DNA of 64,000 nucleotides, from assembly GCA_946482655.1 (NCBI GenBank), contig CAMLSA010000005.1:5848-69847 (forward strand), written 5' to 3'. The first letter of the stretch is position 1. The number at the start of each line of letters is the position of its first letter. Source of the DNA: an uncultured Sphingomonas sp. (GTDB lineage: Bacteria > Pseudomonadota > Alphaproteobacteria > Sphingomonadales > Sphingomonadaceae). The notes under the pieces were generated by a model. The model was given only the letters and a program-made list of their open reading frames with translations, was not told where the DNA came from and made no database searches. Positions 35,956 to 45,587 of the stretch are shown here, in pieces. A program made the position numbers and the translations under genes.

Positions 35956-36831
35956 ATGGACATTCAGCCCGTCACCCCCTCGATCGGCGCCGTACTGACG
36001 GGCGTCGACGTGACCAGCGCGACGCCGAACGTCATCGAGGCGATCCGATCCGCGCTGTTACGGCACAAGGTCGTTTTTTTTCGTGATCAGGATATTCAGG
36101 CCGAGGATTTCGTCGAATTTGCCGAGCAGTTCGGCCCGACGACGCTCCACCACCCGATCATGCCTGTCACGCCGGCATCCGGCGGCAACTCCGAAAAGGC
36201 GAAAGCTAGCATCTGGGAACGCGACAACAGTTATCGATCGGACCATTGGCACACCGACGTCACCTTCATCGATCGACCGGTCTCGATTTCGCTGCTGCGG
36301 TGCATGACCTGCCCCGAAGTGGGAGGCGATACGCTCTTCGCCAACACGGTCACCGCTTATGAGCGGCTTCCCGAGTCCCTGCGGACGCTCGCTGACAGTC
36401 TTCGAGTGGTGCACTCGACTGGGCGCGTGTCTCGCGAGCGGGGTTCGTGGAAATCGAATCTGGGCGCCTTCGTCACTGAGCATCCCGTCGTTCGGGTGCT
36501 TTCGGAAACGGGAGAGAGGTCACTCATCCTCGGCTCGTTTGCCGAGCAGATCGTCGGATATACGTCCGACGCGTCCGCCGCGCTCCTCAAGACGTTCCAG
36601 GATTATATCCTGAAGCCGGAAAACGTGGTGCGCTGGCGTTGGCGTCCCGGTGACCTGGTGATGTGGGATAATCGGGCAACGCAGCATTATGCCGTCAATG
36701 ACTACGGCGATGCACCGAGGCTCATGCAGCGGCTCACCGTCGCGGGCGGCATTCCCATCGGCACCGACGGCCGAAGCAGCGTGGCGATCTGCGGCGACGC
36801 ATCCCCGTTCAGCCCTATCGGCCCCGCCTAG
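35956..36831 (+). CDS. TauD/TfdA-family 2-oxoglutarate dioxygenase
   Basis: The 291-residue protein has the iron-binding facial triad His99 and Asp101 (HWHTD) with His244 (TQHYAV) and the 2-oxoglutarate-binding Arg259. It hydroxylates next to a sulfonate, sulfate ester or ether, releasing sulfite, sulfate or an alcohol; hydroxylation of a plain carbon is also known. It diverges from a LysR gene and is followed by a ligase and an MmgE/PrpD gene on the same strand. It is one of three TauD genes in the window and not closely alike to the other two. Confidence 0.9.
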   Translation: MDIQPVTPSIGAVLTGVDVTSATPNVIEAIRSALLRHKVVFFRDQDIQAEDFVEFAEQFGPTTLHHPIMPVTPASGGNSEKAKASIWERDNSYRSDHWHTDVTFIDRPVSISLLRCMTCPEVGGDTLFANTVTAYERLPESLRTLADSLRVVHSTGRVSRERGSWKSNLGAFVTEHPVVRVLSETGERSLILGSFAEQIVGYTSDASAALLKTFQDYILKPENVVRWRWRPGDLVMWDNRATQHYAVNDYGDAPRLMQRLTVAGGIPIGTDGRSSVAICGDASPFSPIGPA

Positions 36832-36858
36832 CGGCGGCGGAAGATATTGAAATATAAG

Positions 36859-36887
36859 CCCCTCGGCCGGCCGCGGGGCCGAAGGGG
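36859..36887 (+). promoter_or_regulatory. Hairpin covering the ribosome binding site of the ligase gene
   Basis: CCCCTCGGCC (36859-36868) can pair with GGCCGAAGGGG (36877-36887), with one bulged A. The right arm contains the Shine-Dalgarno GAAGGGGAG of the gene starting at 36894. The structure could limit translation or be a weak terminator after the TauD gene. Confidence 0.4.
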
Positions 36888-36893
36888 AGTGCG

Positions 36894-38510
36894 ATGTCAA
36901 AGGATCTCAACTACCAAAATGGCGAGCTTGATACGGTAAACGACGCCTTGGCCCGCGCCGTCCGCAACGCGGGGGACTCCTTCTTCCTCGACATCGACGG
37001 GGCAAAATTCACCTTCAGGGAGGTCGATGACCGATCCAATGATTTCGCGCACGGTCTGATAGCGCTCGGCGTGGCCAAGGGCGACGCCGTCGTGACGTTG
37101 CTCGAGAGCAGCGTAGACGTCTTCACGTGCTGGTTCGCCCTTTCGAAAATCGGAGCGATCTGGGTTCCGATCAACTTGGCCTACAAAGGCGAGTTTCTGC
37201 GCCATCAGATTTCCGACACGGACGCGAATCTCGTCGTCTGCGACGCGGATTATGTTGAGCGCGTGATGGCGATCAGCAGCGGTTTGCCGAAGCTCCGTCG
37301 AATTCTGCACCGCGGGGAGATCCGCACGCGCTACGACAGTGTCGTCGTCGAGCCGATGGCGAACCATCTCGGCAATGATCCTACGCCGATCGCTCAGAGT
37401 GCGGCGCCGCAGGACACGGCACTGATCGTCTACACCTCCGGCACGACAGGGCTCTCGAAAGGCTGCATGTTGAGCCAGAACCTTTTGTGCCATTTGGGTC
37501 GGCAGCATTACAGGTCGGTGGCTCGCGGGCCGGACGACATCGAATTTACCTGCCTCCCCCTCTTCCACATGGCGGGTCTCTACGCGCCTTTCGCCGCGTT
37601 GATCTCGGGAGGCCGGGCCGCGATATCCTCCCGCTTCTCGGTGTCCCAGTTCTGGGACGATATCGAGCGTTCGGGCGCTACCTGCGCAATATTGATAGCA
37701 TCGATCTTTCCTCTCCTTGCCCGGGCGCCCGACAACGAGGCCATGAAGCGATGCCGCGGGCAACTTCACACGGTGACCGGTATCCCGGTTCCCCTCGAGA
37801 TCAGGAGGATATGGGAGGAGCGCTTCGGGGTGAATTTCATGAACTCCTTCGGCTACGGTCAAACCGAGGGCAGCAAGCTTTCGATGTCCACCCCCGAACA
37901 GCCAGTTCCGCCTCTCGACTCTGCAGGACCCATCGCGGACGAATTCGACGTCCGCATCTTCGACGATGATGATTGCGAGGTCGCTGACGGCAATGTCGGT
38001 GAGATCGTCTTCCGCCCGCTCAGGCCGCACATCATGTTTAAGGGCTATTGGAAACGTCCGGAAGAAACTGCCAAGGTTTGGCGCAACATGTGGATGCACA
38101 CGGGAGACCTGGGCCGGATAGAAAATGGTTACCTGTATTTCGTCGACCGCAAGAAGGATTATCTGCGTTCACGGGGGGAAAATATCTCCAGCTTCGAAGT
38201 GGAGGCGGCTTTCGCGAAGCATCCGTTGATCCTCGACGTCGCCATCCACGCAGTACAGGCCGGAACGGCCGAGGACGAGATCAAGGCGACTCTGGTCCTT
38301 TCTCCGGGCGCCGCCGTGACATGCGAGGATATCTGTCTCTGGTCGGTGGACAATCTGCCGTATTTCGCGGTTCCCCGCTTCTACGAAATTCGTGATGAGT
38401 TGCCGCGCAATCCAACCGGCAAGATTCTCAAGTACAAGCTCAGGGACGAGGGCGTGACCGATCTTACGTGGGATCGCGAGCAGGCCGGCATCGTCGTCAG
38501 ACGGCGTTGA
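36894..38510 (+). CDS. Acyl-CoA synthetase (CaiC-like AMP ligase)
   Basis: The 538-residue ligase has TSGTTGLSKG, FGYGQTEGSK, MHTGDLGRIE, DRKKDYLRSRGENIS and NPTGKILKYK with the catalytic lysine. It is a close paralogue of the ligase at 28284-29921. It starts after GAAGGGGAG, within a predicted hairpin. The MmgE/PrpD gene follows after 68 bases. It activates a carboxylic acid to the CoA ester; having two similar ligases suggests different acids of one pathway. Confidence 0.9.
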   Translation: MSKDLNYQNGELDTVNDALARAVRNAGDSFFLDIDGAKFTFREVDDRSNDFAHGLIALGVAKGDAVVTLLESSVDVFTCWFALSKIGAIWVPINLAYKGEFLRHQISDTDANLVVCDADYVERVMAISSGLPKLRRILHRGEIRTRYDSVVVEPMANHLGNDPTPIAQSAAPQDTALIVYTSGTTGLSKGCMLSQNLLCHLGRQHYRSVARGPDDIEFTCLPLFHMAGLYAPFAALISGGRAAISSRFSVSQFWDDIERSGATCAILIASIFPLLARAPDNEAMKRCRGQLHTVTGIPVPLEIRRIWEERFGVNFMNSFGYGQTEGSKLSMSTPEQPVPPLDSAGPIADEFDVRIFDDDDCEVADGNVGEIVFRPLRPHIMFKGYWKRPEETAKVWRNMWMHTGDLGRIENGYLYFVDRKKDYLRSRGENISSFEVEAAFAKHPLILDVAIHAVQAGTAEDEIKATLVLSPGAAVTCEDICLWSVDNLPYFAVPRFYEIRDELPRNPTGKILKYKLRDEGVTDLTWDREQAGIVVRRR

Positions 38511-38578
38511 TCACGCCAGGCGCCGCGTCGCTCCCGCGCCAGCTTCATGAATCTTTGTTCCTGTCTGAAGGAGGATCG

Positions 38579-39985
38579 ATGGAAACGCTTACCAGCGAAC
38601 TTGCTCGGTGGATTGTCCGCGAACGAGACAGCCGGCCATCGGAGACGGCGGCCCGGCTCGCGCAGATGAGCATTATCGATACGATCGCCTGCGGGCTGGC
38701 CGCGGTGGACGAGCCCTCGCCATGGGGTTTGAACGAGCTGATCATCACCGGGGAGGACATGCCATGCTCGCTGCTGGGCATGGGGGTCGGCGCCTTGCCC
38801 CGCGACGCGGCTTTCGTGAACGGTATGCTCGTCCATTTTCTGGATTTTGATGATGGCGACTCGATGGGCGGAGGCCATCCGAGCTGCACCGTCGTCGCCG
38901 CGCTGCTGCCCGTGGCGGAGCAGCTACGGGCCAGCGGGGAGGATTTCATCCGAGCATATCTCACCGGCTATCATGTTTTCCAGCTCCTCGGACAGCTCGG
39001 CGGCAAGCCCTACAAGTCGCGCGGCTATCATCTCACCGGCACGAGCGGCGCTTTGACGGCAACGGCCGCTCTTTGCAGCCTAATGAAGCTCGACGTTCCG
39101 CAAACCGTCACTGCGCTGGGCATCGCCGGGACGACCGCGGCCGGCCTGCGCTGCTGTCTCGGCACGGATATGAAGCCGTTTCACTCCGCCAACGCCTCGG
39201 CGCGCGCGGTTGATGCCGTTTTCCTCGCCCGCATCGGTATTTCGGCCTCCCAGGACGTGCTCGGCGCCGAGGGCGGATTCCTGTGGGTTCTATCCGACCC
39301 GGATCGGCTGAAGGTTGCCGAGCAGGAGATGGCGCGGTTCCTCTCCCGTGACTACTCGATCGAAACCGCGCCGCCGCTGATAAAATTATATGCGTGCTGC
39401 CACGCATCGCATGCCCACATCGAGGCACTGTTGAAGATGCGACCGAAATTGATCGGCCGGCTCGACGCCATCGAGCGGATCACCGCCGAGGCGCCGCACA
39501 TGGCGGGCGACTTTCTCGTCTATCCCGAGGCGGTCACTGGGATGGAAGCCAAGTTCAGTATGCAGGCATCACTCGCCATTGCATTGCTCGACGGACGCGG
39601 CGGCGCCCGGGAATTTACCGATCAGTCGGTGCAACGACCCGAGGTCCGGGAGCTTGCCAAGAAGGTTTCGATGGAGACGACCGATCGTATGCAGGAGATA
39701 TTTCTGTCACGCGCCTTGCCGGGCCGCATCACCGTGACCATCGATGGCGAAACGTTCGAAGACGAGATTCTCGACCCCCGCGGGTGCCGGGGTAATCCTT
39801 GCGAAATGGTAGATATCCGCGAGAAATTTCGCACAAGCGCCGAAGGCGTTCTGCCTGACGACAACATCACGGCCATATTGACGCAGCTCGAAGGGCTGCG
39901 CACCATACCCGACGTCGCCGATGTCTTTTCCCGTCTTCGCGGTCCCCGGCGCGGCAAATTGTTCGATGGTGTGGGTCTGATGTGA
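38579..39985 (+). CDS. MmgE/PrpD family protein
   Basis: The 468-residue protein has the MmgE/PrpD fold features, with LARWIVRERDSRPSETAARLAQMSIIDTIACGL at the start (residues about 6-40), the HFLDFDDGD segment and the GTTAAGLRCCLGTDMKPFHSANAS segment for substrate binding. The family includes 2-methylcitrate dehydratase, cis-aconitate decarboxylase and iminodisuccinate epimerase. No prpB or prpC is nearby, so a methylcitrate role is unlikely and another dehydratase or epimerase reaction is probable. The start follows GAAGGAGG with correct spacing; the open frame further upstream overlaps the ligase gene. Confidence 0.88.
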   Translation: METLTSELARWIVRERDSRPSETAARLAQMSIIDTIACGLAAVDEPSPWGLNELIITGEDMPCSLLGMGVGALPRDAAFVNGMLVHFLDFDDGDSMGGGHPSCTVVAALLPVAEQLRASGEDFIRAYLTGYHVFQLLGQLGGKPYKSRGYHLTGTSGALTATAALCSLMKLDVPQTVTALGIAGTTAAGLRCCLGTDMKPFHSANASARAVDAVFLARIGISASQDVLGAEGGFLWVLSDPDRLKVAEQEMARFLSRDYSIETAPPLIKLYACCHASHAHIEALLKMRPKLIGRLDAIERITAEAPHMAGDFLVYPEAVTGMEAKFSMQASLAIALLDGRGGAREFTDQSVQRPEVRELAKKVSMETTDRMQEIFLSRALPGRITVTIDGETFEDEILDPRGCRGNPCEMVDIREKFRTSAEGVLPDDNITAILTQLEGLRTIPDVADVFSRLRGPRRGKLFDGVGLM

Positions 39986-40087
39986 GACGCTAGTGCTTTT
40001 TGTCCGGCAGTTGCTGATTACTTGGGGGAGGCCCCGAAGGTCTTGAGCCGTTTGCCAAAATCGTGGGCACGAAGACCGAACATCTGT

Positions 40088-40130
40088 GGCGTGGAGAGGG
40101 CGCGCGTGCGACTTCCGCGCCCCTCACGCC
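40088..40130. terminator. Inverted repeat between convergent PrpD and exporter genes
   Basis: GGCGTGGAGAGGGCGCG (40088-40104) pairs imperfectly with CGCGCCCCTCACGCC (40116-40130). It lies in the convergent gap and overlaps the stop of the exporter gene. It may terminate transcription from both sides; no U-run is present. Confidence 0.4.
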
Positions 40131-41662
40131 GGCGCGCGGGCGGGTTTGGGGATCAGCCAGACGAAGAAGGCGGTGATCGCGCCCAGCGTGCCGATGATCA
40201 TGAAGATATGGTCGAACGCGATCGTCCGGCTCTGCGTCTCGATCATCGATTCGAGCACGGCGCGCGCCTGGAGGTTGGACATGCCGCCCGCCATCATCGC
40301 ATTGATCGTGCCGTCGGCGCCGTTGAGCAGTCCGACGAGCTGCGCGCGCGCGGCGCGGCTACTATCCTCCCAGATCGTCGTCAGGGTGGAAACGCCGGCG
40401 CCCATCGCGATGATCCGCATGAAGATCATCAGCCCGCTGGCGGAGGTGGTCTCGCTGGACTTGACCGCGCTGAGCGCCAATATCGTCAGCGGCATCATGT
40501 AGAAGGCGTTCGACAGCCCCTGGACGACCTGTGGCATCGCGAGCTGCCATATGTCGAGATCGGTGTAGACGCTCGCGCGCAGCATGGCCGCGCCCGCCGT
40601 CCACATGAAGCCGCCGAAGATCAGGATGCGCGGGTCCATCCGCTTGGAGAGCCGGCTCGCAATCTGCAAGGTGACGATCGAGAACAGGCTCAGCGGCGCG
40701 AGCAGAAGCCCGGCGTGGGTCGCGGTATAGCCCATCGTCGTTTGCGCCCACAGCGGCAGGATCACCGATCCCGCCATGAGCGACGCATAGCCGATCGCCA
40801 TGCACAGGCTTGCGGTCCAGAAGCCACGGTGGCGCAGCACCCGAAGGTCGACGATCGGGATGTCCTCGGTCAGCTCCCAGATCAGGAAGGCGATGAAGCC
40901 CACCGCCGCGCTGATCGCCAGCCCGACGATCAACGGCGACTGGAACCAATCATATTCGCGGCCGAGGTCGAGCATCAGCTGGAGCGAGCCGACCCAGACG
41001 ATCAGCAGCCCGAGCCCGACCTTGTCGACCCGTTCGACGATCCGCTTCGTCTCGTAGGGCGCGAGCACGCGCATCGCGAACGGGAGCGAGAGCAACACGA
41101 AAGGGATGTTGATGAAGAAGATCCAGCGCCACGAATAGCTGTCGGTGATCAGACCGCCGATGATGGGACCCACCACCGGCGCGAACACCGCCGTCATCGC
41201 CGGCATTGCCACCGCCGTGGTCGCCTTCTCCTTCGGGAAGATGCTGAGCAGCAGCGTCTGGCAGAGCGGCAGCAGCGGCGCCCCGCACAGCCCCTGGCCG
41301 ACACGAAAGAAGATGAGCATCGGCAGGGTGGTCGACATGCCGCAGAGCATCGACATCAGCATGAAGCCGCTCATCGCGACCAGATAGGTGCGGAGCGTGC
41401 CATAGCGTTTGGCGAGCCACCCGCTCAGCGGCAGGCAGATCGCCTCGGCAACTGCATAGCCGGTGATGATCCACGTTCCCTGCGTCGGCGACGCGCCGAG
41501 CCCGCCGGCGATATGCGGTACCGCGACGTTCGCGACTGTCATGTCGAGCAGGACGAGGAAGAAAGATACCGAGACCGCGACCGCGGCGATATAGAGCTTC
41601 ACGCCCGTCAGCGGGGGCGGCCGGCGGTCGCTATCGGCGCTGATGCTCACTTCGCCGGCCAT
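40124..41662 (-). CDS. DHA2-family (EmrB/QacA-like) MFS transporter
   Basis: This integral membrane drug:proton antiporter has 14 predicted hydrophobic segments and DHA2 signatures (MTVANVAVPHI after the first helix, QGTWIITGYAVAEAICLPLSGWL, and RVGQGLCGAPLLPL). The ATG at 41662 gives 512 residues, the usual EmrB length, with GGAGGG upstream; in-frame starts at 41713 and 41737 (TTG) are alternatives. No membrane-fusion partner (EmrA) is beside it. It likely exports a toxic or surplus compound. Confidence 0.88.
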   Translation of the reverse strand: MAGEVSISADSDRRPPPLTGVKLYIAAVAVSVSFFLVLLDMTVANVAVPHIAGGLGASPTQGTWIITGYAVAEAICLPLSGWLAKRYGTLRTYLVAMSGFMLMSMLCGMSTTLPMLIFFRVGQGLCGAPLLPLCQTLLLSIFPKEKATTAVAMPAMTAVFAPVVGPIIGGLITDSYSWRWIFFINIPFVLLSLPFAMRVLAPYETKRIVERVDKVGLGLLIVWVGSLQLMLDLGREYDWFQSPLIVGLAISAAVGFIAFLIWELTEDIPIVDLRVLRHRGFWTASLCMAIGYASLMAGSVILPLWAQTTMGYTATHAGLLLAPLSLFSIVTLQIASRLSKRMDPRILIFGGFMWTAGAAMLRASVYTDLDIWQLAMPQVVQGLSNAFYMMPLTILALSAVKSSETTSASGLMIFMRIIAMGAGVSTLTTIWEDSSRAARAQLVGLLNGADGTINAMMAGGMSNLQARAVLESMIETQSRTIAFDHIFMIIGTLGAITAFFVWLIPKPARAPA

Positions 41663-41878
41663 GGATCGCGTAGCCCTCCGCCCGCGCGGATCGGCGGGCA
41701 CCTCCTGCGCCATGCCGGGAAATCCGCCGCGCTTCAAGTGGTAGGTGTACCAGGCAGTATCATTATTTAGGTCCGCGCCAATTTCGCTGGGCGCCGACGG
41801 GCGACTTCGCCGCTCGACGCGGTTGCCTCGCTAATCGATGTATCCCAAACGCACTGCGCCTGCCCGCGCACAGGTCTC

Positions 41879-42739
41879 CTAGGCCGATAGGATCTCGCGG
41901 TGCGTGCTAACCGTGACAGCCACCCGGTGGAGAACGGGCGCGGGCTCGCCGGCTCTCCGATTAGTCGCATGGATCGTGTGGAAGTTATCCCAGATCACGA
42001 AATCACCCACGCTCCAGCTGTGTCGATAAGTGAATTTTTCCATCGTCACATGCTTTACCAGATCAGAAATAAGTCTTTCGCTATCTTCATCATCAAGTCC
42101 AAGAATTCTTATAGTGAAACCTTCATTTATATAGAGGGCCGCGCGATCGGTATCAGGATCCCGAATTACGACTGGATGAACCACGTCCGGCAGCGTTCTT
42201 ATCATGTCGGGGGCCTGTTCAAGGCAACGGAACTTCCGTCGTCGATATCGGGCCTCGAAATTACCTATTCCATGGAGGGCTTCCATTGTTGCCAGCCGAG
42301 CACATAGCTCGGGCGATAAATCCTCATAGCTCTTCGAGGTACTTGCAAACGTAGTCTGGCAAGTTCCTGATACAATATCACGACAATACATGAATCCATA
42401 ACGCGCTGGATACTCCATGTAGGAAAGATCCTGATGCCAGTATGGGCCGATCCTGTTGCCTTCGACATCTTTTCCATAGGAGTTGAAAATATCATATATT
42501 TCTGGATACATATTGACCACGGGCCGCACCAGCGGGTGCGCCACGGGATCTCCGAAATATCGGGCGATTTCTATTTGCTGTTCGAGAGAGAGATTTTGAT
42601 CTCGAAATACCACCACCCCCCACTCCGAAAGCGTCGATTTGATGGTGTCCACCGTCTCTGGCGAAATATGAGCTGTTAAATCCAGGCCGCTGATCTCTTT
42701 GCCCAGGCAATTATTCAAGTCTTGAATCGAAATGCTCAA
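41879..42739 (-). CDS. TauD/TfdA-family dioxygenase, AT-rich gene
   Basis: The 286-residue protein has the iron ligands His102 and Asp104 (YWHQD) and a distal histidine at 257 (WDNFHTIHATN), followed by an Arg for 2-oxoglutarate. Base composition and codons (ATA, AGA, TTA use) are clearly more AT-rich than on either side, suggesting recent transfer. It is on the minus strand with no close partner, between an exporter and an intergenic gap. Substrate unknown; sulfonate or phenoxy-type cleavage is possible. Confidence 0.88.
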   Translation of the reverse strand: MSISIQDLNNCLGKEISGLDLTAHISPETVDTIKSTLSEWGVVVFRDQNLSLEQQIEIARYFGDPVAHPLVRPVVNMYPEIYDIFNSYGKDVEGNRIGPYWHQDLSYMEYPARYGFMYCRDIVSGTCQTTFASTSKSYEDLSPELCARLATMEALHGIGNFEARYRRRKFRCLEQAPDMIRTLPDVVHPVVIRDPDTDRAALYINEGFTIRILGLDDEDSERLISDLVKHVTMEKFTYRHSWSVGDFVIWDNFHTIHATNRRAGEPAPVLHRVAVTVSTHREILSA

Positions 42740-43339
42740 CCTGAAATTCCTCTCCCTATCTCCGCCAAGAATTTATGTTTTAGTCGAATAGAACGTCGAC
42801 GCGTCCCTCGCGCGGTCATCCTCGCCCGTCGGCGAGTCTGCAAGAGGGTAGCCGCGACATCGCCGGGGTGCCGAAAGGGGGGGGCACGACTCGCCCGACA
42901 CACCGGTTCGTCAGCGATTGCCAGCATGTTTGCAAGCCACATCGTCGTCAATTAACTAATCATCATGCCTGCCATGACGACGGATCAATCGTCGCAAATG
43001 GCTGCGGCGCGCTTGTGCCCATGTTGTGACCATGGGCTGGAGCGGGATCGTTCGGAACTCCGTGCCGCATCGCCTTCCTGGCTCCGCTCGCGGGGGAGGA
43101 GGAGTTCCTCACACACGCCCACCCATACAAATCCGCACAGATATCGTGCGTAAATACGCATACTGGACAATGCCGTTATCCTGTATGCACAAATCTAAAT
43201 ATATTGTCTGGGGCCAAGAGATAGAGCTAGTAAAAGGATTTATTGATTTAAATAATTAATCTCCGGACCTCCGATATCCTCGCGTATTAATGATAAATGG
43301 CGTTTGATTAAAGGGCGGCAAAAAAATAGGAGGGCAGTG
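42740..43339. other. Long intergenic region before TonB receptor
   Basis: No gene is supported in these 600 bases. The last 180 bases are AT-rich and hold a perfect dyad GCGTA-AA-TACGC at 43148-43159 and a wider inverted repeat GCATAC (43158-43163) with GTATGC (43183-43188). These could be the control region of the TonB-TauD-SoxC cluster. No strong -35/-10 pair is seen. Confidence 0.45.
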
Positions 43340-45580
43340 ATGCGGATTTTTCGGGGTAAGAATAAGGAGCGCGCGCGCTCTCTTTCGAAGGGCGATCTGC
43401 TCGCGATGTGCCTGGCATCACTGCCGACGATGGCTTTCGCGCAGGCGCCGGCTTCCGAACCACCCAGGGAAAGCGGCGTTGCGGCCAGTCTCATGGAGGA
43501 TATCGTCGTTACGGCCACGCGGCAGGGCCGCGCCGAAATGCTTCAGCGCGTCCCTGTGACGGTGAGCGCGTTCAGCGGCAGTCAACTCGAGGCGCTGAAG
43601 GTCACCACCATACAGACGATCTCGTCGAGCATGCCCGGTGTGTTCCTCGAGGCCGGATCGGCCTATGTCGGCGCAGCGAACTTCGCCATTCGCGGTCTCG
43701 CGCCCGGCAGTTCTTCCGCCAGCGTCGCTCCGACGGTCGGCACCTTCCTCGACGGCATGTATCTTGGCGTCAATCAGGGCGTCCTTCTCGACCTGTTCGA
43801 CGTCGAGGCGGTCGAGGTTCTTCGCGGTCCGCAGGGCATCCTGTTCGGGCGCAACGTTGTCGGCGGCGCGGTACTGCTCCGCAGTGTGCGTCCGACGCAG
43901 GACTTCGATCTCAAGATGCGCGTGCGGGCGGAGAGCGGGCCCGAATATAGCGGTGCGGTGGCGGTCGGTGGCGGGCTGGCCGAAGGGATCTCGGCGCGCG
44001 TCGCCATGCTGTACCGGCACGACCTGGGCTATTTCAACAATGTGACGCTCAAGGACAAGCATTTCGGCGAGATCGAAAGTTTCGTCGTCAAGCCGACGCT
44101 GCGCCTGCAGCCCGACGATCGGACCGACATGAACTTCTTCTTCGAATTCGGGAAGCTCACCGGCGATGGCCCCGTCACCTATGACTGGGTGCATCACGGC
44201 AAGAGATATGACGAGGTCTACATCGACTTCCGCGGCGAAAGCGATCTGAAATGGCAGAGTGGAGTGTTCGAGTTGACGCGCGACGTCGGCTTCGGCGACG
44301 GGCGGCTCACCAATATTCTCGGCGCCCGTCGTATCAAGCATTTGTCTCCATTCGATGCCGATGGCAGCGAGCTTTCGATCGTCCCGGTGGGTTCGTTCCA
44401 GAAGCAGAAGCAGATCAGCGAGGAGCTACGCTACAATGGCACTTTCGGCCGGGTTCGCGCCACGTTGGGCCTCTACTATTTTTTCCAGGACCTGACGCAA
44501 TTCAACTCCCCCTTGAACAACTTCGCCACGCAGGGCGGGCGGCTGAAGGAAAATGTCTATGCCGTCTTTGGTCAGCTCGACGGGGACGTGTCGGACAATC
44601 TCACCCTGACCGTGGGCGGGCGTTTCACGCATGAGCGGAAGAGCGCCGCTTTGTCGAGGCTGGGTCGCGAGGACGGCCGTCCGCAGGCAGGCACATTCGA
44701 CCCCGGACTGTGCAACTTCGCCCAGCGGAGATGCACATACAGGTTCCGCCTGAGCGACAGCTGGGACAGCTTCCTGCCGAAAGTCGGGCTCCAGTTCCGT
44801 CCGACGGATAAGGTTCAGCTCTATGCGACAGCCCAGAAGGCCTATCGAAGCGGCGGCTTCAACGTCCGCTACAACTCGGCGCCCGAACCCACCGCGTACC
44901 AGCCCGAGAAGCAGAATTCCTTCGAAGTAGGCTTCAAGTCGGACCTGTTCGACCGCCGGACACGTCTGAACGGCGCCGCCTACTATACCAAGGCCAAGGG
45001 TCTGCAGCGTGACGTTAGCCAGTTCGATGCCGCTACCGGCTCGAGCATATCCCGGACCTTCAACGCCGGCACCGCCGTCCTCAAGGGGTTCGAATTCGAG
45101 CTTGCGCAGCGGCTGGCGCCGCACCTCGTGCTGAACGCGAACGTCGGATATGTACATGCGCGCTACAAGAAGGTCACCGCGGACCTCAACCGGGACGGCG
45201 TAGTCAACGATATCGACCGCCGCCAGCGGCTGAAGGCCGCCGCTCCCTGGTCCTACACCATCGCGCTGACCGCCGATCATGATTTCGATTTCGGCACTAT
45301 AACCGGACGTGCGAGCTATTCCTACCGCAGCAATTCCTATGGGGACGCGACCAATTTCATGCGGCCGGACGGGGCCGATCTCAGTCTCTTCCCGGTGAAG
45401 ATGATCAATGTGAATATTGGTTTCACCCCGGCCGGGTCAAAGATGGACTTCTCCATATATGGCAGAAATCTCCTCAATACCTTCACCCTTGCCACTAACG
45501 TTCCTATCGGGACGGCTGCGAATGGGTCGGCGCTCAACAAGGGCAGGGTTCTCGGTGCCGAGCTGAGCTTCAAATATTGA
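43340..45580 (+). CDS. TonB-dependent outer-membrane receptor
   Basis: The 746-residue receptor has a signal peptide (core LLAMCLASLPTMAFA, cleavage before QAPASE), the plug start MEDIVVTATRQGR, the motif EVLRGPQGILFGRNVVGG and a terminal strand GAELSFKY. The ATG at 43340 follows GGAGGGCAGTG. It heads a cluster with TauD, SoxC-like and cytochrome genes only seven bases downstream. It probably imports the organosulfur substrate of that cluster. Confidence 0.95.
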   Translation: MRIFRGKNKERARSLSKGDLLAMCLASLPTMAFAQAPASEPPRESGVAASLMEDIVVTATRQGRAEMLQRVPVTVSAFSGSQLEALKVTTIQTISSSMPGVFLEAGSAYVGAANFAIRGLAPGSSSASVAPTVGTFLDGMYLGVNQGVLLDLFDVEAVEVLRGPQGILFGRNVVGGAVLLRSVRPTQDFDLKMRVRAESGPEYSGAVAVGGGLAEGISARVAMLYRHDLGYFNNVTLKDKHFGEIESFVVKPTLRLQPDDRTDMNFFFEFGKLTGDGPVTYDWVHHGKRYDEVYIDFRGESDLKWQSGVFELTRDVGFGDGRLTNILGARRIKHLSPFDADGSELSIVPVGSFQKQKQISEELRYNGTFGRVRATLGLYYFFQDLTQFNSPLNNFATQGGRLKENVYAVFGQLDGDVSDNLTLTVGGRFTHERKSAALSRLGREDGRPQAGTFDPGLCNFAQRRCTYRFRLSDSWDSFLPKVGLQFRPTDKVQLYATAQKAYRSGGFNVRYNSAPEPTAYQPEKQNSFEVGFKSDLFDRRTRLNGAAYYTKAKGLQRDVSQFDAATGSSISRTFNAGTAVLKGFEFELAQRLAPHLVLNANVGYVHARYKKVTADLNRDGVVNDIDRRQRLKAAAPWSYTIALTADHDFDFGTITGRASYSYRSNSYGDATNFMRPDGADLSLFPVKMINVNIGFTPAGSKMDFSIYGRNLLNTFTLATNVPIGTAANGSALNKGRVLGAELSFKY

Positions 45581-45587
45581 GGTGGCG

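Noticed and set aside
1..39985. Complete steroid ring-degradation pathway
   Set aside because: Dehydrogenases and side-chain-type enzymes are present, but no HsaAB, HsaC or HsaD equivalents or KshB reductase are seen, so a full steroid pathway cannot be claimed from this window.
40022..41770. Long open frame on the plus strand opposite the DHA2 exporter
   Set aside because: It is Arg/His/Gln-rich low-complexity sequence without any family signature and mirrors a clear membrane protein on the minus strand.
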